DNA of 8,753 nucleotides from Alphaproteobacteria bacterium (GTDB lineage: Bacteria > Pseudomonadota > Alphaproteobacteria > JABAAW01), in assembly GCA_014238625.1 (NCBI GenBank), contig JABAAS010000048.1, forward strand, positions 1-8,753. The letters run 5' to 3'. A program made the position numbers and the translations under genes. Below are positions 1 through 4,743 of the stretch, one piece after another. Every line of letters begins with the position of its first letter. Position 1 is the first letter of the stretch. The notes under the pieces were generated by a model that was not told the DNA's origin, did not search any database, and saw only the letters and a list, made by a program, of their open reading frames with translations.

Positions 1-761
1 CTTATGAGATTGTAATGCGCTTCTTGGTTTTTGTCGTAGATTGGGGATCGTCTCTGTAGTATTTGCGCGAGTTCTTTTTTTTCCAACGGCTCAGATATTT
101 TCAGACGCATTATGATCTCGATGCTGTTTAGCAGAGTTCGCGCGTCGCCTTCTGCGTAGTCGAGCAGCTGCATCCGAGCCTCTGGCGTTAGGGGCAGAGT
201 AGTTTTGTGTGCGCGCTCGCAAGATTTGAGCAGAGCTTCTAGTGCTTCTTCGCGCAGAGCTTTTAGCACGAAGACTCGGCATCGCGATAGCAGAGCTGCT
301 CGTAGAGCGAAACTAGGATTTTCTGTAGTTGCGCCGATGAGTGTTATGGTACCGCGTTCGACGACTGGCAGGAAGGCTTCTTGTTGAGCTCGCGAGAAGT
401 GATGTATTTCGTCTACGAACAACACGAATCGAGATTTTGCGTTATTGTTTTTTGCGCGAGCGAAAATTTGTCTTAGCTCTGCCACTCCTCCGAAGACGGC
501 GGAGATGCTTTCGAAGGGAGCTTTTTGATATTTAGCGAGCAGTTGAGCGAGAGTAGTTTTTCCGCACCCTGGCGGTCCCCAGAGTATCATGGAGGGCAGG
601 GGAGCGTTTTCTGCGATGATTCTACCGAGCGCGCCTTCGTTTGAGAGCAGCTCTTCTTGTCCGAGCAGGTCTTGCAAGTGTTGCGGTCGCATGCGTTCAG
701 CGAGCGGCGCGTGTTGCTTTTGCTCTGAGGCTTGGATTTTTTCGATTAGGTCGTCGGTCAT
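1..761 (-). CDS. rarA: Replication-associated recombination protein A, AAA+ ATPase (3' end outside window)
   Basis: RarA (MgsA) is a cytosolic AAA+ ATPase of the clamp-loader/WRNIP1 family that acts at stalled replication forks. I translated this frame by hand: 253 codons are open from ATG 761 to the left edge, against about 440 residues for full-length members, so the C-terminal part is missing. Visible motifs, in order, are AERMRP near residue 21, Walker A GPPGCGKT (62-69), Walker B LFVDE followed by IHHF (114-121), sensor 1 GATTENPSF (143-151), a candidate arginine finger in LLSR (R160), and sensor 2 GDAR (205-208). The ISAVFGGV segment after Walker A and the YDKNQEAHYNLI segment at the edge match the family. 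ATG 761 is the only sensible start, because a stop (TAA, 789-791) lies ten codons upstream and no other start codon intervenes. No Shine-Dalgarno sequence precedes it. A 326-bp spacer with hairpins separates it from the upstream gene, so it probably has its own promoter. Confidence 0.96.
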   Translation of the reverse strand, partial: MTDDLIEKIQASEQKQHAPLAERMRPQHLQDLLGQEELLSNEGALGRIIAENAPLPSMILWGPPGCGKTTLAQLLAKYQKAPFESISAVFGGVAELRQIFARAKNNNAKSRFVLFVDEIHHFSRAQQEAFLPVVERGTITLIGATTENPSFALRAALLSRCRVFVLKALREEALEALLKSCERAHKTTLPLTPEARMQLLDYAEGDARTLLNSIEIIMRLKISEPLEKKELAQILQRRSPIYDKNQEAHYNLI

Positions 762-894
762 GCTAGGTGTCAGATTGGCTAGGAGTGCTTACCAGAATCG
801 ATACTAGCAGTTGCGCTACGATTATTAAAGATGCGTTACGGCAGGCATTAAATTATTTCAAAGTTTTTTTGTTTCTAGTTCGTTCGGTGAAAAT

Positions 895-907
895 AATTCT
901 AGGAATT
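895..907. promoter_or_regulatory. Short palindrome upstream of rarA
   Basis: AATTC, a TAG spacer and GAATT form a perfect 5-bp inverted repeat in the AT-rich leader of rarA, about 135 bp from its start codon. Palindromes of this size can be operators, but in AT-rich DNA they also arise by chance. No regulator is suggested by the neighbouring genes. Confidence 0.15.
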
Positions 908-921
908 TTTGAACTTATGTA

Positions 922-960
922 GCAGGCGAGCGCGCCCGCAAGCAAGCGCGGCGAGCCTGC
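922..960 (-). other. GC-rich imperfect hairpin
   Basis: GCAGGC at 922-927 pairs with GCCTGC at 955-960. Inside that, after a 2x2 internal loop and one bulge, a further six G/C pairs form. The loop is about ten bases. It lies 34 bp beyond the stronger hairpin in the direction of minus-strand transcription. No T-run follows on the minus strand, so it is not a textbook intrinsic terminator. It may stabilise a 3' end or be a palindromic repeat element. Confidence 0.35.
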
Positions 961-994
961 GATAAGCGATGGCATTTCTATATTATGAGGACAA

Positions 995-1032
995 CGGGCG
1001 GAGCATCGAAAAAACAGTTTCGTCTCCGCCCG
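995..1032 (-). terminator. Strong hairpin downstream of the phosphotransferase gene, probable transcript end
   Basis: Perfect 9-bp arms CGGGCGGAG (995-1003) and CTCCGCCCG (1024-1032) enclose a second nested stem, CGAAA (1007-1011) with TTTCG (1018-1022). It begins 56 bp after the phosphotransferase stop codon, where an operon terminator is expected. The sequence after the stem on the minus strand is TTGTCCTC, a poor U-tract, so either termination is inefficient or factor-assisted, or the hairpin protects the mRNA 3' end. Confidence 0.5.
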
Positions 1033-1087
1033 CTATTCCAAATCTAGCCGATTAGCTGAAATGAGTCAATACGATTCACTTTCTGCC

Positions 1088-2344
1088 TCAATTTGCTATG
1101 CGAAAGCTACCATTGTGCAAACATCGCGCGAGTTTAGCCTCGTGTTCTGGCAGATAGGTATGGAACCACTTGGCGAGGGGTTTTAGTATTTGTTGAGAGT
1201 CTGTATCTTTTGCGTCTTGCGATAGAGCATTGTTTAGCAGTCGCAAGACTCGTGGCATATGTCGAGATAGAGCTTGTTTATGGTCGCGCAATGCGAGTCG
1301 AGCGAAAGTTCCCAAGACTCTCGCGTGTCTTTGAGCAGCCCAGACTTTGTAGTGCAGGGAAAAATCTTCTGGCTTGCAACATTGGCTAGCTGATGCGAGA
1401 TAGTGCGCGAGCAGCAGCTTGCGCAGTTCTGGCTTGAGGTCGCGCCGCGCATCTTCGAGCAGGGATACGAGGTCGTATGCGGGCGAGCCAAACACGGCAT
1501 CTTGAAAGTCGAGCAATCCGCAACGATTGAGCGGCGAGCTTTCGGCGAGGGCTTCTTCGGGTATGCGTATCAGGTTATCGACATGGCAATCGCGTAGGAC
1601 GAGCACTTTCGGCAGAGAGGGTAGGTTTGCGAATATGGACTGCCAGCACTCGCGCCACTCATTTTTTGCATCATTGCTGCGAGCCTCGATGAGACGAGTA
1701 TTTTTTTCTGCTTGCTGTTCGCTCAATGCGTAATTTTCACCGAGTAGCGCGGGATAATAATAGTCGCAGAACACCTCCAGCTCTGCGCCCCAGAAAGCGG
1801 CATCGTCTGGCGGTTGAGGTATGTTTTCTTGCGCCTGCTTGTTTCTGCTATGGAGTATATGTAGCAAGACCGCGATTGCGTCTTGGTAGAGCTCGCGCGG
1901 CTCACAGCCAGCATCGAGCAGCTTTGAGAAACTATCGTTGCCAAAATCTTCGATGAGCAAGAATCCTTTTTCCAAGTCTGCGTGATAGACTTGTGGCGCG
2001 CGCAAACCGATGTGTTGCAGGTATTTTGCGACTTGTATGAACTCGTTAGGCTTTTCGACTTCTGGCGGCGCGTCCATCAGCAACAAATTTTTTTGTGGCT
2101 GTAAGATTCGGAAGTATCGGCGCGTTGAGGCGTCTGACGGCAGAGGAATTATTTTCTCGAGGAACGGCTGCTCGAGCTGTATTTTTCCGATTTCGAGCAG
2201 TTTTTCGAGGAAGAGTTTTCTTTCTTTTTTTCGTTTGTTATTTTTTTGTTGAGCGATGCTTGCTATGTAGCCTGCTTGGTAGCCTGCTTGGTAGCCTGCT
2301 TGGTATTTAGTCACTCTATCGATATAAGTTGCCCGTTTTTCCAC
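1088..2344 (-). CDS. AmgK-like phosphotransferase (APH/choline kinase fold) without a TsaE domain
   Basis: This belongs to the aminoglycoside-phosphotransferase superfamily, COG3178-like. Relatives include AmgK, the anomeric MurNAc/GlcNAc kinase of cell-wall recycling, but the substrate here cannot be assigned. Counting from GTG 2344, visible segments are PLPSDASTRRYFR (67-79), LLLMDAPP (87-94), GFLLIEDFG (127-135), the catalytic loop LRDCHVDN (250-257; D252 and N257), and the metal-binding LLDFQDA (277-283), followed by PAYDLVSLLEDARRD. Many alphaproteobacterial orthologues carry an N-terminal TsaE domain. Here the first 60 residues are instead a low-complexity stretch with three QAGY repeats and a lysine-rich segment, with no P-loop. 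The start is uncertain: GTG 2344 overlaps the upstream gene by 29 nt, while GTG 2314 follows that gene's TAG by one base and would suit termination-reinitiation (408 aa). Neither start has a Shine-Dalgarno sequence. The stop is TGA, so UGA is not read as Trp here. The kinase fold is secure; the substrate is not. Confidence 0.88.
   Translation of the reverse strand: MEKRATYIDRVTKYQAGYQAGYQAGYIASIAQQKNNKRKKERKLFLEKLLEIGKIQLEQPFLEKIIPLPSDASTRRYFRILQPQKNLLLMDAPPEVEKPNEFIQVAKYLQHIGLRAPQVYHADLEKGFLLIEDFGNDSFSKLLDAGCEPRELYQDAIAVLLHILHSRNKQAQENIPQPPDDAAFWGAELEVFCDYYYPALLGENYALSEQQAEKNTRLIEARSNDAKNEWRECWQSIFANLPSLPKVLVLRDCHVDNLIRIPEEALAESSPLNRCGLLDFQDAVFGSPAYDLVSLLEDARRDLKPELRKLLLAHYLASASQCCKPEDFSLHYKVWAAQRHARVLGTFARLALRDHKQALSRHMPRVLRLLNNALSQDAKDTDSQQILKPLAKWFHTYLPEHEAKLARCLHNGSFRIAN
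2268..2303 (-). repeat. 12-bp tandem repeat, three copies, coding for QAGY units
   Basis: Three identical copies of TAGCCTGCTTGG (plus strand) lie end to end in the 5' part of the phosphotransferase gene and encode repeated Gln-Ala-Gly-Tyr. The copies are identical at the DNA level, which points to recent expansion rather than protein-level selection. The repeat is outside the kinase fold, so copy-number changes would keep the frame and probably be tolerated. Confidence 0.9.
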
Positions 2345-2699
2345 CGCGTATGACGCGCAAGACGAGCCATATTGGCAACAGGACGGCGATTACGAAGAGC
2401 ATTATGAGGAATCCGAAGATTAGCGTTGTTGCGATCAATGCGGTTATGAGGAATAGGATCAGGTATGCGAGCAGCTTGCTTTTGTGCGTTTGTTTTTGGG
2501 TGAATAATATAGTTGTTGCGACATTTTCCTGCGAGTGTGATTGCGCTCTGCCTTGTGTTCTACCTTGTATTTTGCTTTGCGAGTAATTTTGCTCGGATGC
2601 CTGCTCGACTTTATAGGGTCGAGCTTGCAGGTACTCGACCTGCTCGTCTTTTTTTGGCTTTCCGCCAGAGTCTTCTACCTTGTCCTCTACCTTTGACAT
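2316..2699 (-). CDS. Small membrane protein of unknown function
   Basis: A 127-residue protein that I do not recognise. Residues 1-74 are hydrophilic and repeat-rich: KVED twice near the start, then SKIQ-GRTQ-GRAQ at 42-53. Residues about 76-115 are almost wholly hydrophobic, long enough for one long or two short membrane helices joined tightly, and a basic end follows (RVIRGGKTGNLYR). With a positively charged C-terminus and no cleavable signal peptide, it is probably an inner-membrane protein with a cytoplasmic N-terminal tail. ATG 2699 is the likely start; an in-frame stop lies just upstream (2712-2714). The gene lies 39 bp past the 13-bp array and its TAG runs into the start region of the phosphotransferase gene, suggesting co-expression. 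It is probably real because the strand, spacing and amphipathic layout fit, but no homology can be claimed. Confidence 0.7.
   Translation of the reverse strand: MSKVEDKVEDSGGKPKKDEQVEYLQARPYKVEQASEQNYSQSKIQGRTQGRAQSHSQENVATTILFTQKQTHKSKLLAYLILFLITALIATTLIFGFLIMLFVIAVLLPIWLVLRVIRGGKTGNLYR
2541..2576 (-). repeat. Degenerate 12-bp repeat, three units, in the small membrane protein gene
   Basis: Three related 12-bp units, each starting TTG(C/T) on the plus strand, encode SKIQ, GRTQ and GRAQ. They have diverged more than the other repeats in the window, so this looks like an older expansion. Confidence 0.6.
2671..2694 (-). repeat. Two-unit 12-bp repeat at the start of the small membrane protein gene
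   Basis: TCTTCTACCTTG and TCCTCTACCTTT (plus strand) differ at two positions and encode two successive KVED units at residues 3-10. It is another in-frame 12-bp duplication in the same gene. Confidence 0.6.
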
Positions 2700-2710
2700 T
2701 TGCTTTGCGT

Positions 2711-2730
2711 GCTACTTAGTTACCCTTGTT
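2711..2730. repeat. Left copy of a direct repeat flanking the 13-bp array
   Basis: GCTACTT-AGT-TACCCTTGTT here matches GCTACTTTACCCTTGTT at 2948-2964 at all 17 shared bases; the only difference is the 3-bp AGT insert. The two copies bracket the minisatellite. On the minus strand both contain CAAGGGTAA, the codons for the last residues and stop of L28, so the left copy looks like a duplicated rpmB end. Confidence 0.75.
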
Positions 2731-2737
2731 TGTTCCC

Positions 2738-2945
2738 TTGCTGGCTCCCCTTGCTGGCTCCCCTTGCTGGCTCCCCTTGTTGGCTCCCCTTGCTGGCTCC
2801 CCTTGTTGGCTCCCCTTGTTGGCTCCCCTTGCTGGCTCCCCTTGCTGGCTCCCCTTGTTGGCTCCCCTTGCTGGCTCCCCTTGCTGGCTCCCCTTGTTGG
2901 CTCCCCTTGCTGGCTCCCCTTGTTGGCTCCCCTTGTTGGCTCCCC
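2738..2945. repeat. Intergenic 13-bp minisatellite, 16 copies with 39-bp higher-order structure
   Basis: Sixteen head-to-tail copies of TTGYTGGCTCCCC (plus strand; GGGGAGCCARCAA in the minus-strand transcript) with no indels. The only variation is C or T at base 4, in the order CCCTCTTCCTCCTCTT. From unit 2 onward this reads as triplets CCT, CTT, CCT, CCT, CTT, so there is a 39-bp super-repeat, and units 2-7 are identical to units 11-16 at a 117-bp offset. The unit lacks A on the plus strand and T on the minus strand, so all six frames are open across the array. It lies just after the rpmB stop and 38 bp before the next start. Near-identity of the units implies recent expansion or homogenisation. 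Confidence 0.97.
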
Positions 2946-2947
2946 TT

Positions 2948-2964
2948 GCTACTTTACCCTTGTT
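2948..2964. repeat. Right copy of the direct repeat flanking the 13-bp array
   Basis: GCTACTTTACCCTTGTT includes the real rpmB stop codon (TAA at 2954-2956 on the minus strand) and matches the left copy at 2711-2730 apart from a 3-bp insert there. It marks the boundary where the array begins on the rpmB side. Confidence 0.75.
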
Positions 2965-3421
2965 CAGCTGTAGTTTCTACAGGAGCTACCGTTATCGTTG
3001 GAGCTGCATTTGGCTCAGAGCTTGGGATTTCTGCGGTTTTGGTTGGTGTTTGTATTAGATTTGGAATGGGGCTTATGGTTTTTCCATCTGGCAGAGTTTG
3101 ATCTGCCAGGGTTCCATCTGCCAGGGTTCCATTTGTTTGTTTTGCGTTAGCTTTTACGATTTTCTTTTTGAGTTTCCGAGCTGTTTCGCCAAGCAAGATA
3201 GCTCTTCTTGTTAGTAGGAATTTGTCGAGTCCGCCTTTTTTATCGAGAGTTCTGATAGTTGAGGTAGCGATTCGCAAGCGAATGTATCTTTTGAGGGCGT
3301 TGCTATAGAGTCGGACATATTGCAGATTTGGCTCGAAGCTACGACGAGTTTTATTATGTGCGTGCGAGACATTATTACCTCGCATTACTCGTTTTCCGGT
3401 TAGGGTGCAGACTTTTGCCAT
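2954..3421 (-). CDS. rpmB: 50S ribosomal protein L28 with a long C-terminal extension
   Basis: L28 is a structural protein of the large ribosomal subunit. Residues 1 to about 93 are a normal L28: MAKVCTLTGK, then NNVSHAHNKTRRSFEPNLQ (16-34), a basic core, and KKGGLDKFLL (61-70), close to alphaproteobacterial sequences, which usually end near residue 95-100. Here the frame continues to 155 residues. The extra tail of about 60 residues begins with three 5-residue repeats (GTLAD, GTLAD, QTLPD) and is then rich in Pro, Thr, Ala and Glu with few hydrophobics, so it is probably disordered. The fold-bearing part has no missing segment. No rpmG neighbour is present. ATG 3421 is the natural start because it gives the family's N-terminus; its AT-rich leader shows no Shine-Dalgarno motif. 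Immediately after TAA (2954-2956) comes the 13-bp array, and a second CAAGGGTAA lies 78 codons downstream in the same frame. Confidence 0.95.
   Translation of the reverse strand: MAKVCTLTGKRVMRGNNVSHAHNKTRRSFEPNLQYVRLYSNALKRYIRLRIATSTIRTLDKKGGLDKFLLTRRAILLGETARKLKKKIVKANAKQTNGTLADGTLADQTLPDGKTISPIPNLIQTPTKTAEIPSSEPNAAPTITVAPVETTAEQG
3086..3130 (-). repeat. 15-bp tandem repeat in the L28 tail, two exact copies plus one diverged
   Basis: ATCTGCCAGGGTTCC (plus strand) occurs twice exactly (3101-3115 and 3116-3130) and once in diverged form (3086-3100). The three encode GTLAD, GTLAD and QTLPD at residues 98-112, right where the conserved L28 domain has ended. Confidence 0.9.
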
Positions 3422-3486
3422 TTTTTGTAATTATTTGAAGTATTAGTGGTAAGGATTTACTAGATTATTTGTCTTGTTACTTTGAG

Positions 3487-4014
3487 CTACTTTGACTGTC
3501 TGGATATAATATCCGTACGATTTTTATGGAGTTTAGTCAAGGCTACTTTTTCATATCTATTTTTATTTCGGACTGCTTTGAAGAAGTCGAGTAATATCTT
3601 TTGCGCTTCGCTTTCTTTGATACCACTATAGACTTCGACGGCGTGTATATTTTTAGCGTTGTGAATGATGGCTGGTCCGTTAGCGACGGCGCCTGCTTTT
3701 GTGTCGAACGCGGCGAAGTATAGCCTGCGCAGTCGCGCTTGTACGATGGCAGCGGCGCACATAGCGCATGGCTCTAGAGTTACGAACATGTCGCAATCGT
3801 TGAGTCGCCAATTTTTTTTTTGTCGAGCAGCTTTTTCGATAGCGAGCATTTCGGCGTGAGCGATGGGGTTATTATCGCGCTCGATTCGATTTTGCGTATT
3901 AGCGAGTATTTCACCAGACGAGTTAGCGATCAGGGCTGCTACTGGCACTTCGCCCTGTTGAGCGGCGAGCCTTGCGTTTTGCAGAGCCAGCTTCATAAAG
4001 TCGATTCCGTGCAT
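3487..4014 (-). CDS. tadA: tRNA-specific adenosine deaminase
   Basis: TadA converts adenosine to inosine at wobble position 34 of tRNA-Arg(ACG), a zinc-dependent cytosolic deamination. The cytidine/deoxycytidylate-deaminase signature is complete: HAE at residues 53-55 (zinc ligand H53, proton shuttle E55) and PCAMC at 82-86 (zinc ligands C83 and C86). The N-terminal helix (MKLALQNARLAAQQGEVPV) and the GAVANGP loop are typical of TadA. At 175 residues it is slightly longer than usual, with a basic C-terminal tail of about 20 residues. ATG 4014 is taken as the start; Met7 is a possible alternative close to where some relatives begin. Gaps of 66 bp to the rhomboid gene and 65 bp to rpmB are larger than elsewhere, so a promoter in either gap is possible, but I see no clear one. 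No Shine-Dalgarno sequence is visible. Confidence 0.96.
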   Translation of the reverse strand: MHGIDFMKLALQNARLAAQQGEVPVAALIANSSGEILANTQNRIERDNNPIAHAEMLAIEKAARQKKNWRLNDCDMFVTLEPCAMCAAAIVQARLRRLYFAAFDTKAGAVANGPAIIHNAKNIHAVEVYSGIKESEAQKILLDFFKAVRNKNRYEKVALTKLHKNRTDIISRQSK

Positions 4015-4028
4015 TCGAGTCTATATGT

Positions 4029-4064
4029 TTAAGCGGTGTTTAGAGTGTTTAGAGTAATTTTCAT
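4029..4064 (-). other. Possible 11-codon leader ORF before tadA, with a 9-bp duplication
   Basis: ATG 4064 opens an 11-residue frame (MKITLNTLNTA) ending in TAA at 4029-4031, 14 bases before the tadA start. The middle contains a 9-bp tandem duplication (GTGTTTAGA on the plus strand, 4036-4053). It could be an upstream ORF or simply AT-rich spacer; there is no ribosome-binding site and no independent support for translation. Confidence 0.15.
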
Positions 4065-4080
4065 TTTATGAGTTTTTATT

Positions 4081-4731
4081 TTATTTTCTTGCTCTGACTT
4101 GCCACTTGACTATTAGCGCACCGAGCGCCAAGCCAGAGATAAAGCCTGCGATATGTGCGACCCATGCGATATGTATTCCGATTGCGAAGGGAGATATTAT
4201 TCCGAAGACTACATTTAGTATGATCCAGGCGATAGCGAACTTCCAGGCGCGATTTCGTTGAGCGAAAGGCCCTGGCAGATTTGTTCGTCGCAAGACGATT
4301 GGGTATACGCATAGAGCGCCCATCAAGCCAGATACTCCGCCCGATGCGCCGATTCTGCGAGCTTGGTCTAGAGGGTCGAGCATATATTCAGCCAGCACAC
4401 CGCTCATTGCGGCGAAGAAGAATATGAACAGGAACATCACTGGTCTTACGAGCTTTACCAGCGGTATTCCGAAAGCGACCAACATCCCTAGGTTTACGAA
4501 CAGATGCGTTAGGTTTGCGTGTAACAAGACATGGAGGAATATAGAGGGCAAGCCTTGCCATTTATTGAGTCGAGCTGGGACGAATGCGAAATGGAATGTA
4601 AAGAGCTCTTTTACGAGTGTTGCTCCGAACTCGACCATCCCATAGCATACGAGTATCAAAGAGAATAGCCCCCACAATGTTAGCACTGCGGCGTCTGGTT
4701 CTTGTTGCGAGTATCGGTAATTTTGCTGCAT
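4081..4731 (-). CDS. Rhomboid-family intramembrane serine protease
   Basis: A polytopic inner-membrane protein of 216 residues with the rhomboid core. Catalytic serine S130 is in GASG (128-131) followed by GVSGLMGA, and catalytic histidine H193 is in VAHIAGFISG (191-200). The oxyanion-side motif is HANLTHLFVN (71-80), matching the GlpG His-x4-His-x3-Asn pattern (H71, H76, N80). Hydrophobic stretches at about 16-35, 64-89, 97-117, 128-148, 165-185 and 187-208 fit six helices, with no extra N-terminal cytoplasmic domain. The catalytic dyad is intact, so it should be an active protease that cleaves transmembrane substrates; the substrate is unknown. The start lies 12 bp after the ftsY stop, so it is probably co-transcribed with ftsY. 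Membrane-protein insertion depends on the SRP pathway, but a functional link is only suggestive. No Shine-Dalgarno sequence precedes ATG 4731. Confidence 0.93.
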   Translation of the reverse strand: MQQNYRYSQQEPDAAVLTLWGLFSLILVCYGMVEFGATLVKELFTFHFAFVPARLNKWQGLPSIFLHVLLHANLTHLFVNLGMLVAFGIPLVKLVRPVMFLFIFFFAAMSGVLAEYMLDPLDQARRIGASGGVSGLMGALCVYPIVLRRTNLPGPFAQRNRAWKFAIAWIILNVVFGIISPFAIGIHIAWVAHIAGFISGLALGALIVKWQVRARK

Positions 4732-4743
4732 GGGTTTTTGGAG

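Larger units (their letters stand above)
762..1087. other. Intergenic spacer between the phosphotransferase gene and rarA
   Basis: This 326-bp stretch has no credible ORF on either strand. It holds two GC-rich hairpins (995-1032 and 922-960) on the side next to the phosphotransferase stop, then an AT-rich stretch (about 840-920) that should contain the rarA promoter. I could not identify a convincing -35/-10 pair; a TTGAAA on the minus strand in the AT-rich part lacks a good -10 at normal spacing. A short perfect palindrome, AATTC-TAG-GAATT, sits at 895-907 and could be an operator or chance. Confidence 0.6.

Noticed and set aside
1..282. Minus-strand Ser/Arg-rich ORF at 91-282
   Set aside because: It is out of frame within rarA, whose conserved motifs are continuous through this region.
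871..892. LexA box of the alphaproteobacterial GTTC-N7-GTTC type upstream of rarA
   Set aside because: Two GTTC words occur at 878-881 and 882-885 but with no spacer, and no GTTC lies seven bases after either. The spacing rules it out.
1063..1077. Pair of GANTC (CcrM) methylation sites ten bases apart near the phosphotransferase stop
   Set aside because: GAGTC at 1063 and GATTC at 1073 are present, but the motif is short and common; two sites do not show enrichment or function.
2738..2945. CRISPR array
   Set aside because: Units are contiguous 13-mers with no unique spacers, and there are no cas genes.
2738..2945. Iteron-type replication origin
   Set aside because: Direct repeats of this size resemble iterons, but there is no rep gene, no DnaA box that I recognise and no AT-rich melting region beside it; the setting is a housekeeping operon.
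2680..3101. Plus-strand ORFs of 97 to 133 residues through the 13-bp array, encoding a 13-residue LLAPLVGSPCWLP-type repeat
   Set aside because: The repeat unit contains no A on the plus strand, so no stop codon can occur in any frame. Three overlapping open frames give near-identical repeats, and they run antisense to rpmB. They are an artefact of the repeat.
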